DNA of 19,333 nucleotides from Candidatus Auribacterota bacterium (GTDB lineage: Bacteria > Auribacterota > UBA6266): NCBI GenBank assembly GCA_016933315.1, contig JAFGBE010000159.1, positions 1 to 19,333 of the forward strand, in the 5' to 3' direction. Below the pieces are notes generated by a model that saw only the letters and a list, made by a program, of their open reading frames with translations, ran no database searches and was not told where the DNA came from. This document shows positions 7,740-15,397 of this stretch, one piece after another (position 1 is the stretch's first letter; each line of letters opens with the position of its first letter). The position numbers were made by a program, and so were the translations under genes.

Positions 7740-9371
7740 TTATAATTCCGTTCCAATTTCCTTTTCAAGAGTCGCTTTTCTTATCATTTCATTCATGTTT
7801 TCATCCTGAATACAGGAATTTATAATGCCCGATATCAGCAGTAGGAATATCAGCACAATAAATAAAACTACGAATTTCTTTTTCTTCTGGTTTTTCAAAT
7901 CCGATTCTTTTTTGCTTTTTATATTTGATACGGAGCCAAGGACAGGAAGATGCACATATTTTCTTAAATCTTCAACACCGAGAAAAGTATGGTCTGTAAA
8001 CTCCACAAGAAAAACACATCCGAAACCCGCCACAGAACCTATGATAAATGCAACAATGGAAATCAAGAGTTTCTGCGGTTTTGAAGGCTCAAGAGGAAGC
8101 CGTGCTTTCTCTATTATCTCATACCTCGTCCCCTTTTGCTGGACTTCTTCAGCCGTAAGTTTATTTTCTTCCGCCTTAACACGCAGCATCTCATATATCT
8201 TCTTATTAACTTCAAAATCCCTTACAAGCTTTACATATTGCAACTGCTGCTCATTAAGGTTTCTGATTTTATTCTCATAATCACCAACAAGCTCTTTGAC
8301 ATCTTTTTCTCTTTTTTCCAGCTTATCTAGGTCTTTTTTCGCATCTTTGAGTTTTTGCTCCAGCCGCTGGTAAAAAAGAGGCGAGTTTACCGCCGTTTCC
8401 CCGTCAACCATCTTTTCCGTTTCAAGCCTGAGTTTCTCGCTCACATCTTCTATCTCAAGCTGGACAGTGAGGACATCTTCAGAATCGGGATCTTCCGTGT
8501 TCAGATAATCCAATTTTAACTGCAGCTCCTGTAATCTCTCATGTAAACTCTGCACTATGGGATTTAGCCCCAGCATCTCTGTTGTTATGATAACAGGTTC
8601 CCTTCCCATTATCTGGTCTTCAAGGAGCTGCCTCTCCATCTCCGCCTCACGCACAGTCATTTCAAGCTGTGTAAGCTGGGTCTGGTAATTGATAAGCATT
8701 TTGATGTTATAATCTTCCTGCTCGCCGGGAAGCTGAAGGGGATATTTTTCCTTATATTCGTATAATTCCTGCTCTACTTTGGACAGTTTCTTCTTGTACT
8801 CTTCCGCTTCAGCCTGCGCAAAGCCTACTCCCTCTTCCGCCCGCTCCCTTTTTCTCCTTGCTGTTTCATCAACAAAGATTTCCATTAACGTATCTATCAG
8901 CTTTTGCGACATCCCAGGGTCTTTATCTTCATAAGAGATCTGGAAAACCTCCGGGGCAAGAAGTTTAACTTCAGTGTGCTTTTGAATCCGTTTTATCGTT
9001 TTTTCGAGCTGTTTCTGGCTTTTTATTTCTTTGTCCAACCCTAATTTTTCGACAAGCTTAAAAAGGTTCTGATAACTTAAAATCTTAAACGTCAGTGTTT
9101 TTATCTGTTGAGGCAGTGTTTCTTCTTTTTGCTGTTTTGCATATTTTAACTCTTCTGCCAAAGGATTTATAATATTCTCTTCTTCAACAAGCATAATAAC
9201 CGTTGATTCATAATATCGCGGAAGAAAAAAACTTCCTATCATAGAAGTTAGAAATACCACAAGAAAAGGCATCAGAAAAAAATTCTTTCTTCGGAATATT
9301 ATCTGAAGATAATCCCGCAAAGAAACAACGCTTTTTTGGTTATTTGAAGTTTCGGCGAAACCGGACATCAT
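7740..9371 (-). CDS. Wzz/GNVR polysaccharide chain-length determinant
   Basis: A 543-residue inner-membrane co-polymerase. It has a cytoplasmic SLRDYLQIIFRRK start and TM1 at about 31-50. A long periplasmic region (about 51-434) is rich in Glu/Lys/Gln heptads, especially 180-255 and 335-400, and likely forms coiled coils. The proline-rich RLPLEPSKPQK comes just before TM2 (about 435-457). These are the marks of the Wzz/GumC superfamily. Unusually, a basic stretch (KNQKKKK) and a third hydrophobic segment (about 500-520) follow TM2, ending in a charged tail. It lacks a fused kinase; that is the next gene. The start is one of two tandem ATGs right after the secretin stop (TAAATGATG), with AGGAG 5 or 8 bases upstream, so translation is probably coupled. 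Confidence 0.9.
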   Translation of the reverse strand: MMSGFAETSNNQKSVVSLRDYLQIIFRRKNFFLMPFLVVFLTSMIGSFFLPRYYESTVIMLVEEENIINPLAEELKYAKQQKEETLPQQIKTLTFKILSYQNLFKLVEKLGLDKEIKSQKQLEKTIKRIQKHTEVKLLAPEVFQISYEDKDPGMSQKLIDTLMEIFVDETARRKRERAEEGVGFAQAEAEEYKKKLSKVEQELYEYKEKYPLQLPGEQEDYNIKMLINYQTQLTQLEMTVREAEMERQLLEDQIMGREPVIITTEMLGLNPIVQSLHERLQELQLKLDYLNTEDPDSEDVLTVQLEIEDVSEKLRLETEKMVDGETAVNSPLFYQRLEQKLKDAKKDLDKLEKREKDVKELVGDYENKIRNLNEQQLQYVKLVRDFEVNKKIYEMLRVKAEENKLTAEEVQQKGTRYEIIEKARLPLEPSKPQKLLISIVAFIIGSVAGFGCVFLVEFTDHTFLGVEDLRKYVHLPVLGSVSNIKSKKESDLKNQKKKKFVVLFIVLIFLLLISGIINSCIQDENMNEMIRKATLEKEIGTEL

Positions 9372-11060
9372 TTATTCTCCTGACGGCTCAGGTTCTAAAG
9401 ACAAATTGGCATCTGCTTTTATTGAATTATTTTCCACCTTGCCGCTCTCTGCGCCCGGCTCGGAAAAATCAGTCTTGTCATATTCCTCAAGTAAAGTCCT
9501 GGTTTTTTTATCGGGAATCAAATCTTCTTCATCATAGGGAGATTTTCCCATCTTTATTTTCATCAGGCGCTCAAATTCAACCTTTTTATCGAATTCTACG
9601 CCTCTTTTGTTAAAATCATCCCATTCCTGCTTTGAAATCTTATTTCTCTTTTCATCGGTTAGAATATGAGGGGTAATAAAAATAACAAGTTCGCTTTTCT
9701 TCTCTGTTTCAACATTTTTCCTGAACAGGAGCCCTAACAGCGGAATATCCCCCAGCAAAGGGACTTTGTCGATTTCGGTTGAAGATTCAGAGTCAATTAA
9801 TCCCCCGAGTATCGCTGTTTCACCATCTTTAACCATCATAGTCGTATCGGCTTCCGTAAGAATCACTTGCACCGCAGCATCGTTTAAAACCCTTTGACCC
9901 TTGCTAACCTCCGGATGGATTTTCATTGTTATGTAATTATCCTCGCCTATTCTGGGGGTAACCTCCAATTTTATGCCGACATCGACATATTTTATTTCTT
10001 CAACAAGCAGTTTTGTTACCGGATCGGTTACGGCAACTTGATAAGGCTCGCTGCTTCCTACAAGAATTTTAGCCTCTTCTCCATCCAGCACAACTACTCT
10101 CGGAGCCGAAAGGACATCGGCAGACTTGCTTGCCTTTAAAGCTTCAATCGTGGCGGTATATTCCCCGGCGGTTAATGACCCTAATGTAAATATTCCGCCG
10201 GCGCCGCCGGTAGTGGCCGCAACGGTCAACTTCGTGGCAAGGTCAACAAATTTATTGCCTTCTTTGCCGCCGGTTTTTATCTCCCAGTCCACACCCAAAG
10301 CCATATTGTCATCAAGCTGGATTTTAACCATCTGCGACTCAATAAGCACCTGCTTCGGCTGGAAATCCCACCCTTTAATCAATTCATCCACGTGCTTTAA
10401 TACAACGGGAGTGGCTTTGATGACAATAGCGTTGTTTTTCTCATCTATAAAGACTTCGCCTTTCTCTTTTGGAATTATCTGCAGTAACTTTGTCTGGATA
10501 TCTTCCACATCAGCATAAAGGATATCGTATCTTCTCACCTCAACTGGCTGGTCTAACGCGATTATTGCCTCCCCGATTTCAGCTACCTTATCAGGCGTGT
10601 CATTAACAATTATCTGGTTGTTTTTCGGATTCAGCTCGATTTTGCCTCTCGCGCTTTTCATTGAGAGGATGACCCTTTTTAAGTCCATTACATCCGCATT
10701 CTGGAGCGTGAAAACTTTTGTCTGTTTTTGCGCAAATCTTTCCTCGTGCTGCAGGTCCTGATATGACATAACGTTTATTATTCCGCCCTCAATTATATAG
10801 CTATAATTGTTGAGTCTGAGAATGGAGTCAAGCGCTTGCTCAAGCGTTACATTTTCCAGTTTTACAGTAATTATCCCCGTAACATTTCTGCTTATAACGA
10901 TGTTGTAATTCTGCTGTTGCGCCAGCATTTTAAGCACCGTCTGGATATCCTGGTTGACAACATCCAGGTTTATCAGGTTCTCTTCCGAAAAAACATTCGT
11001 TGAGAGCAAACACCCGATAGTTAACGTTATCAATATTAAGACTAATATATTTTTTTTCAT
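9372..11060 (-). CDS. Secretin (GspD/PilQ superfamily) heading the EPS operon
   Basis: A 562-residue outer-membrane secretin with a signal peptide (hydrophobic core about 4-20). An STN/N0-like domain follows at about 30-100 (LDVVNQDIQTVLKMLA). Two N1-type repeats sit at about 115-172 and 174-238, each with a (K/R)..N.(I/A)(I/V) strand pattern (NPKNNQIIVND, DEKNNAIVIKA). The C-terminal secretin beta-barrel domain (about 240-468) contains LSAPRVVVLDGEEAKI and the signature VPLLGDIPLLGLLFR (433-447). A charged tail of about 90 residues follows. It is shorter than T2SS GspD, and no other secretion or pilus genes are visible. First gene of the operon; GAAAGG lies six bases before its ATG. Since Wzz and kinase follow directly and no Wza is present, I infer a role as the polysaccharide exit channel. 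Export of proteins or a pilus remains possible. Confidence 0.93.
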   Translation of the reverse strand: MKKNILVLILITLTIGCLLSTNVFSEENLINLDVVNQDIQTVLKMLAQQQNYNIVISRNVTGIITVKLENVTLEQALDSILRLNNYSYIIEGGIINVMSYQDLQHEERFAQKQTKVFTLQNADVMDLKRVILSMKSARGKIELNPKNNQIIVNDTPDKVAEIGEAIIALDQPVEVRRYDILYADVEDIQTKLLQIIPKEKGEVFIDEKNNAIVIKATPVVLKHVDELIKGWDFQPKQVLIESQMVKIQLDDNMALGVDWEIKTGGKEGNKFVDLATKLTVAATTGGAGGIFTLGSLTAGEYTATIEALKASKSADVLSAPRVVVLDGEEAKILVGSSEPYQVAVTDPVTKLLVEEIKYVDVGIKLEVTPRIGEDNYITMKIHPEVSKGQRVLNDAAVQVILTEADTTMMVKDGETAILGGLIDSESSTEIDKVPLLGDIPLLGLLFRKNVETEKKSELVIFITPHILTDEKRNKISKQEWDDFNKRGVEFDKKVEFERLMKIKMGKSPYDEEDLIPDKKTRTLLEEYDKTDFSEPGAESGKVENNSIKADANLSLEPEPSGE

Positions 11061-11087
11061 CAGAAACCTTTCATCTTTTTACAAAAA

Positions 11088-11133
11088 TACTTTCTGTATG
11101 TATTTTACATACACTTTCTCTAATGTACTTTCT
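11088..11133. repeat. Leader repeats upstream of the secretin gene: three TACTTTCT copies and an inverted repeat
   Basis: TACTTTCT occurs at 11088-11095 and 11126-11133, with a one-mismatch copy (CACTTTCT) at 11112-11119. Between the first two lies a perfect 7-base inverted repeat, GTATGTA-TTT-TACATAC (11096-11112). All fall in the predicted 5' leader of the EPS operon, between its promoter and the secretin ATG. They could be binding sites for a regulator or form a small RNA hairpin. AT-rich composition makes chance repeats fairly likely. Confidence 0.4.
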
Positions 11134-11169
11134 TATAACAAAATACATATTACTTAATTATAGTCGATT

Positions 11170-11199
11170 ATTATAGCATATAAAACATTTTTTTGTAAA
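11170..11199 (-). promoter_or_regulatory. Sigma70-type promoter for the EPS operon
   Basis: On the minus strand, TTTACA (11199-11194) and a perfect TATAAT (11175-11170) are separated by 18 bases. A TG one base before the -10 (TGCTATAAT) gives an extended -10. Transcription would start near 11163, leaving a leader of about 100 bases before the secretin gene. No other promoter this good is seen leftward within the operon. Confidence 0.65.
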
Positions 11200-11247
11200 A
11201 TTTTTTATTGGCAGGCTCACTTGTAAGAAAAAAATACAATACCCCTC

Positions 11248-11276
11248 TTGACAAAAAACCAACTGCACTGTATATT
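11248..11276 (+). promoter_or_regulatory. Sigma70-type promoter for the PEP-CTERM gene
   Basis: A perfect -35 TTGACA (11248-11253), a 17-base spacer and a near-consensus -10 TATATT (11271-11276) predict a start near 11283. The leader is then about 105 bases long. The first LacI-type palindrome begins about eight bases after the predicted start, where a bound repressor would block initiation or early elongation. Confidence 0.75.
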
Positions 11277-11290
11277 ATAGCACAGCTCTT

Positions 11291-11305
11291 GGGAAAACGT
11301 TTACC
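11291..11305. promoter_or_regulatory. LacI-family-type operator, copy 1
   Basis: GGGAAAACGTTTACC is a near-perfect palindrome around a central CG (between 11298 and 11299). The AAACGTTT core is the hallmark of LacI/GalR-family operators. It lies just after the predicted start of the PEP-CTERM transcript. The same 15-mer with one change recurs 56 bases downstream. Confidence 0.65.
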
Positions 11306-11346
11306 TTAAATACAGCTAATTGGCGCATCATTTTTTTTAAATCTTA

Positions 11347-11361
11347 GGGAAAACGTTTTCC
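11347..11361. promoter_or_regulatory. LacI-family-type operator, copy 2
   Basis: GGGAAAACGTTTTCC contains a perfect 14-base palindrome (11348-11361). It differs from copy 1 at one of 15 bases, and the CTT to the left and CTT/CCTT to the right are also partly shared. Centre-to-centre distance is 56 bases. It ends 12 bases before the ribosome binding site. Two such sites suggest cooperative binding or looping by a LacI-family repressor, probably sugar-responsive. The regulator gene is not in the window. Confidence 0.65.
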
Positions 11362-11373
11362 TTGGGGCCAAAT

Positions 11374-11382
11374 AAAGGAGGT
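11374..11382 (+). promoter_or_regulatory. Strong ribosome binding site that fixes the PEP-CTERM start
   Basis: AAAGGAGGT is a nearly full anti-Shine-Dalgarno match, six bases before the ATG at 11389. It rules out the in-frame TTG at 11362, which would add nine residues ahead of the signal peptide and overlap operator copy 2. Confidence 0.85.
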
Positions 11383-11388
11383 GTTTTG

Positions 11389-12048
11389 ATGAAACACACG
11401 TATTTAAGCCTATTTGCGGCAATACTTCTGGTGCTTACCGCAAATACCCCTGCTTCGGCCAACATGTTAGCCGATCCGGGCTTTGATTCCATGGATGTAC
11501 AGGAAATTAAATGGGATACAACACCCTGGTGGGGCGGCGGCGGTGGCGGCACAGCATCAGGCGGCGGAGCATGGGTTACAGACAGCAATTCCAAAAGCGC
11601 TCCCCATTCTGCCACGCTCTTTTTGTATGGCAACAACTGGGCATATTCAATGGTTGCGCAAACTCTTACAAGCGGAATTACCCCCGGAACACAATATGTT
11701 GCTTCTGCATTTTTCAACAGGCAATCAGACATTACTCCGGGTGAAGCATTATTTAAAATCGAATGGCTTAACGCCGGCGGAGGGGTAGTAAAAACAGATG
11801 AAGGCACTACCCTGTTTAACAATACCCACACAGCCGGCTTATGGCACTCTCTCTCGGATGTATTTACAGCTCCGGCAGACACCGTAAGCGCAAAGTATGA
11901 GATAGTCTTCAAGAAAACCGGCGCGGGAGATCCCAATGATATATGGGTTGACGACGCTTCCTTTGATGTCGTACCCGAACCGACAAGCATAGTCCTTCTA
12001 GGGCTTGGGCTTGTTGGATTAATTTCAATAACACGCAGAAAGAGCTGA
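11389..12048 (+). CDS. PEP-CTERM sorting-domain protein, secreted
   Basis: The 219-residue product has an N-terminal signal peptide (MKHTYLSLFAAILLVL, likely cut after PASA at residue 24). Its C-terminal 25 residues form a textbook PEP-CTERM tag: VPEPTS, a hydrophobic segment GLGLVGLISI, then RRKS. Such tags are recognised by exosortases, which process the protein at the membrane in EPS-producing diderms. The mature part (about 25-190) starts NMLADPGFDS and ends IWVDDASFDV, a pattern of beta-sandwich modules related to carbohydrate-binding domains such as CBM4/9. A six-glycine run (49-54) and a second glycine cluster lie near its start. It is monocistronic: own promoter, LacI-type operators and terminator. 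Neighbourhood with the EPS operon suggests a matrix or surface protein. Sugar binding is inference, and no exosortase gene is visible here. Confidence 0.93.
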   Translation: MKHTYLSLFAAILLVLTANTPASANMLADPGFDSMDVQEIKWDTTPWWGGGGGGTASGGGAWVTDSNSKSAPHSATLFLYGNNWAYSMVAQTLTSGITPGTQYVASAFFNRQSDITPGEALFKIEWLNAGGGVVKTDEGTTLFNNTHTAGLWHSLSDVFTAPADTVSAKYEIVFKKTGAGDPNDIWVDDASFDVVPEPTSIVLLGLGLVGLISITRRKS

Positions 12049-12070
12049 CCACCACGCTCTTTCCCCCCAA

Positions 12071-12106
12071 AAGCCGCTATTTTTAAACAAAATAGCGGCT
12101 TTTTTT
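12071..12106 (+). terminator. Intrinsic terminator after the PEP-CTERM gene
   Basis: AAGCCGCTATTTT (12071-12083) pairs perfectly over 13 bases with AAAATAGCGGCTT (12089-12101) around a five-base loop. A seven-T run follows (12100-12106). It lies 22 bases after the PEP-CTERM stop and isolates that gene from carB. Confidence 0.93.
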
Positions 12107-12125
12107 ATCCTTCAGCATTAATTCA

Positions 12126-12154
12126 TTGATTTAAATTCCAAAACAATTTATTAT
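12126..12154 (+). promoter_or_regulatory. Putative sigma70-type promoter for carB
   Basis: TTGATT (12126-12131), a 17-base spacer and TATTAT (12149-12154) lie between the upstream terminator and carB. The predicted start near 12161 gives a leader of about 33 bases. No pyrimidine-responsive attenuator is apparent in this short space. Confidence 0.45.
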
Positions 12155-12193
12155 TTCAAACTAAAAATATTTTCAAATCTGAAGGGAGTTTCT

Positions 12194-15100
12194 ATGCCAG
12201 CGCGGAAAGACATAAAAAAAATCATGATAATCGGTTCAGGCCCCATCATTATTGGACAGGCCTGCGAATTCGATTATTCCGGAACCCAGGCCTGCAAAGC
12301 ATTGAAAAAACTAGGTTATGATATTGTCTTGGTCAACTCAAACCCTGCCACGATAATGACAGACCCCGGGATGGCCGATGCCACCTATATAGAGCCTCTT
12401 GATGCAAAAACCATGGAAAAGATTATAGAGAAAGAACGCCCTGACGCTTTACTTCCCAACCTCGGAGGCCAGTCAGGTCTGAACCTGAGTTCTGAACTTG
12501 CATCAATGGGGATACTCGAAAAATACGGTGTAAAAGTGATAGGTGTTAATGTAGACGCGATAAAAAAAGGCGAGGACAGGACAGCTTTTAAAGAAACAAT
12601 GAACCGCCTAGGCATAGATATGCCTAAAAGCCAGGCTGTTTACAGCGTCGAGGAAGCAGAAAAGGTAGCTGCCGAACTCGGATATCCTGTGGTGGTAAGA
12701 CCCGCTTATACTCTCGGGGGGACCGGAGGCGGCCTCGTATATAACCTCGAAGAGCTTCAGACAGTAGCCAGCAGAGGTATTTCTGCCAGTTTGGTAGGAC
12801 AGGTTCTTATCGAAGAATCCGTTTTAGGCTGGGAAGAACTGGAACTTGAAGTCGTGAGAGATTCAAAAAACCAGATGATAACCGTTTGCTTTATCGAAAA
12901 CGTAGATGCTATGGGTGTACATACCGGAGATTCATACTGCACAGCCCCAATGCTTACAATTTCACAGGAACTGCAACAGAAGCTTCAAAAATATTCTTAT
13001 GATATCGTCGAAGCAATCCAGGTCATAGGAGGAACTAATATTCAATTTGCGCATGACCCGAACACAGGAAGGGTCGTTGTAATAGAGATAAATCCAAGGA
13101 CTTCCAGGTCATCGGCTCTCGCGTCCAAAGCAACCGGCTTCCCTATCGCATTAATATCTTCAATGCTCGCGGCAGGACTAACCCTGGATGAAATACCATA
13201 CTGGAAAGAGGGCACACTCGATAAATATAAGCCTTACGGTGAATATGTTGTGGTTAAATTCGCGCGCTGGGCTTTTGAAAAATTTAAAAATGCCCAGGAT
13301 AAGCTTGGAACACAGATGAAGGCCGTCGGGGAGGTTATGAGCATAGGCAAAAATTATAAAGAGGCATTTCAGAAATCGATACGCTCGCTTGAAATTAACC
13401 GGTACGGGTTGGGCTTTGCGAAAGATTTCAACAAAAAGAGCCTTGATGATTTGATGACCCTTCTCAAAGAACCTTCCAGCGAACGTCAGTTTATCATGTA
13501 CGAAGCTCTGAGAAAAGGGGCCGATATCGCTGAATTGTTCAATAAGACCCATATTAAACCATGGTTCATAAGACAGATGAAGGAACTTGTAGAACTTGAA
13601 GAAGAAATACTCAAATACAGGAGTAAAAAACTCCCCGACGAATTGCTGATAATGGCAAAAAAAGACGGTTTTGCCGACCGGTACCTCTCAAAAATATTAT
13701 CCGTTCCGGAAGAAAAAATAAGGAAACACCGCCTGTCGCTGAATATTACAGAAACATGGGAACCTGTCCCCGTAAGCGGCGTGGAAAATGCCGCCTACTA
13801 TTTCTCAACGTATAACAATAAGACTGATAAAGTCAAAATAACTTCTAATAAAAAAGTCATGGTGTTGGGCGGAGGCCCGAACCGCATCGGACAGGGAATA
13901 GAATTCGATTACTGCTGTGTCCATGCAGCTTTCACATTAAAAGACGAGGGCTATGAAACCATAATGGTCAATTGTAATCCGGAAACCGTCTCTACTGATT
14001 ACGATACATCGGATAAGCTTTACTTTGAACCACTCACAGTCGAAGATGTCCTGAGCATTTACAATAAGGAAAAACCAGTCGGAGCAATTGTACAGTTCGG
14101 AGGGCAAACTCCCCTTAACCTGGCAAATGAACTGGAAAAAGCAGGGGTCAAGATACTCGGAACGACCCCCGAAACCATAGATCTCGCCGAGGACCGCGAC
14201 CGCTTCGGGAAAATGATGCAGAAACTTAACATCCCTATGCCCGAATCCGGAATGGCAAGCACAATGGAAGAAGCTTTTGCTGTCGCAAAACGAATCGGGT
14301 ATCCTCTCATGGTCAGGCCTTCATATGTCTTGGGCGGACGCGGCATGGAAATAGTCCATGATGAAGAGATGCTGAAGGAATATGTAACAGCAGCCGTAGA
14401 TGTAACGCCCGAAAGGCCGATACTTATTGATAAATTCCTGGAAAACGCGGTAGAAGCCGAAGCGGATGCAATTTCAGACGGCACCGATACATTTATTCCC
14501 GCTATTATGGAACATATCGAACAAGCCGGTATACATTCAGGGGATTCGGCATGCGTAATTCCTCCCGTCAGCATATCGGAAAAAAATCTGAAAACCATAT
14601 GCGAATACACAAATAAAATTGCCAAGGAATTGAATGTAGTCGGCTTAATGAACATGCAATATGCTATTGCAAGCGATAAAGTATATGTTTTGGAAGCTAA
14701 TCCCAGGGCTTCAAGAACTGTCCCCCTTGTTTCAAAGGTCTGCAATATTTCAATGGCAAGAATAGCAACTCAGTTAATGCTCGGCAAAAAACTTCCGGAA
14801 CTTAATTTAAAAAGCAGAAAAATTCCTCATTTCGGCGTAAAAGAAGCGGTGCTTCCATTTTCTATGTTTCAGGAAGTGGATCCTGTTCTCGGGCCGGAAA
14901 TGCGTTCCACCGGCGAGGTGCTCGGGATGGCGGATTCCTTCGGTTTGGCATATTTCAAAGCCCAGGAAGCTGCGAAACCCGAACTTCCCGTAGAAGGAAC
15001 CGTTCTTATAACTTTATCCGACAAAGAACGTAAAGGCGCGCTGGAAATAGCCAAACAGTTCAAGAAACTTGAATTTAAAATATTTGCCACATCGGGAACA

Positions 15101-15397
15101 CACACATACCTGAAAGAGAACGGGATAGACACAGAGCAAATAAAAAAGCTTCATGAGGGAAGGCCCAATATAGTCGACGCCATAAAAAACAAGGAGATTC
15201 ACCTGATAATCAACACCCCCATAGGCAATATAAGCAAACACGACGATTCATATATCAGGAAAGCGGCGATAAAATATAAAATTCCGTATATAACAACTGT
15301 CCCTGCCGCTCTGGCAGCCGTAAAAGGCATAGCAGAATCAAGAAAAGGCAAATTTACAGTTAAACCGCTGCAGGAATACCATAGAGATATAAAATAA
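12194..15397 (+). CDS. carB: Carbamoyl-phosphate synthase, large subunit
   Basis: The enzyme makes carbamoyl phosphate from bicarbonate, ammonia (from glutamine via CarA) and two ATP, feeding pyrimidine and arginine synthesis. The 1067 residues match the usual full length. The first half opens KKIMIIGSGPIIIGQACEFD and the second, homologous half opens KKVMVLGGGPNRIGQGIEFD near residue 554. Each carries an ATP-grasp domain (for example VVRPAYTLGGTGGG and MVRPSYVLGGRGMEIV), and an oligomerisation domain lies between them. The C-terminal MGS-like allosteric domain starts near 935 (GTVLITLSDKE) and includes FATSGTHTYL. Both synthetase halves are intact. AAGGGAG lies five bases before the ATG. No carA is adjacent, so the small subunit must be encoded elsewhere. 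The next gene starts directly after the stop. Confidence 0.98.
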   Translation: MPARKDIKKIMIIGSGPIIIGQACEFDYSGTQACKALKKLGYDIVLVNSNPATIMTDPGMADATYIEPLDAKTMEKIIEKERPDALLPNLGGQSGLNLSSELASMGILEKYGVKVIGVNVDAIKKGEDRTAFKETMNRLGIDMPKSQAVYSVEEAEKVAAELGYPVVVRPAYTLGGTGGGLVYNLEELQTVASRGISASLVGQVLIEESVLGWEELELEVVRDSKNQMITVCFIENVDAMGVHTGDSYCTAPMLTISQELQQKLQKYSYDIVEAIQVIGGTNIQFAHDPNTGRVVVIEINPRTSRSSALASKATGFPIALISSMLAAGLTLDEIPYWKEGTLDKYKPYGEYVVVKFARWAFEKFKNAQDKLGTQMKAVGEVMSIGKNYKEAFQKSIRSLEINRYGLGFAKDFNKKSLDDLMTLLKEPSSERQFIMYEALRKGADIAELFNKTHIKPWFIRQMKELVELEEEILKYRSKKLPDELLIMAKKDGFADRYLSKILSVPEEKIRKHRLSLNITETWEPVPVSGVENAAYYFSTYNNKTDKVKITSNKKVMVLGGGPNRIGQGIEFDYCCVHAAFTLKDEGYETIMVNCNPETVSTDYDTSDKLYFEPLTVEDVLSIYNKEKPVGAIVQFGGQTPLNLANELEKAGVKILGTTPETIDLAEDRDRFGKMMQKLNIPMPESGMASTMEEAFAVAKRIGYPLMVRPSYVLGGRGMEIVHDEEMLKEYVTAAVDVTPERPILIDKFLENAVEAEADAISDGTDTFIPAIMEHIEQAGIHSGDSACVIPPVSISEKNLKTICEYTNKIAKELNVVGLMNMQYAIASDKVYVLEANPRASRTVPLVSKVCNISMARIATQLMLGKKLPELNLKSRKIPHFGVKEAVLPFSMFQEVDPVLGPEMRSTGEVLGMADSFGLAYFKAQEAAKPELPVEGTVLITLSDKERKGALEIAKQFKKLEFKIFATSGTHTYLKENGIDTEQIKKLHEGRPNIVDAIKNKEIHLIINTPIGNISKHDDSYIRKAAIKYKIPYITTVPAALAAVKGIAESRKGKFTVKPLQEYHRDIK

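Larger units (their letters stand above)
11061..11388. other. Divergent control region between the EPS operon and the PEP-CTERM gene
   Basis: This 328-base stretch is very AT-rich and holds no convincing gene. It contains a leftward promoter, a rightward promoter, leader repeats on the EPS side and two LacI-type palindromes on the PEP-CTERM side, listed separately. The two predicted transcription starts are roughly 120 bases apart, so both transcription units could be controlled together from here. Confidence 0.75.

Noticed and set aside
11010..11060. Secretin signal peptide as a lipoprotein signal (LTIGC)
   Set aside because: The residue three before Cys is Thr, a poor lipobox; an ordinary signal peptide is more likely, though not proven.
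11321..11336. TGGCGCATC... as a sigma54 (-24/-12) promoter for the PEP-CTERM gene, as expected from PrsK/PrsR systems
   Set aside because: No TTGC-type -12 element occurs at the required spacing, and a consensus sigma70 promoter is present upstream.
11337..11990. A 217-codon open frame on the minus strand opposite the PEP-CTERM gene
   Set aside because: It mirrors a well-supported gene that has a promoter, ribosome site, signal peptide and PEP-CTERM tag; its own translation is proline/serine-rich without family features.
14059..14745. A 228-codon open frame on the minus strand inside carB
   Set aside because: It is a shadow of the highly conserved carB reading frame.
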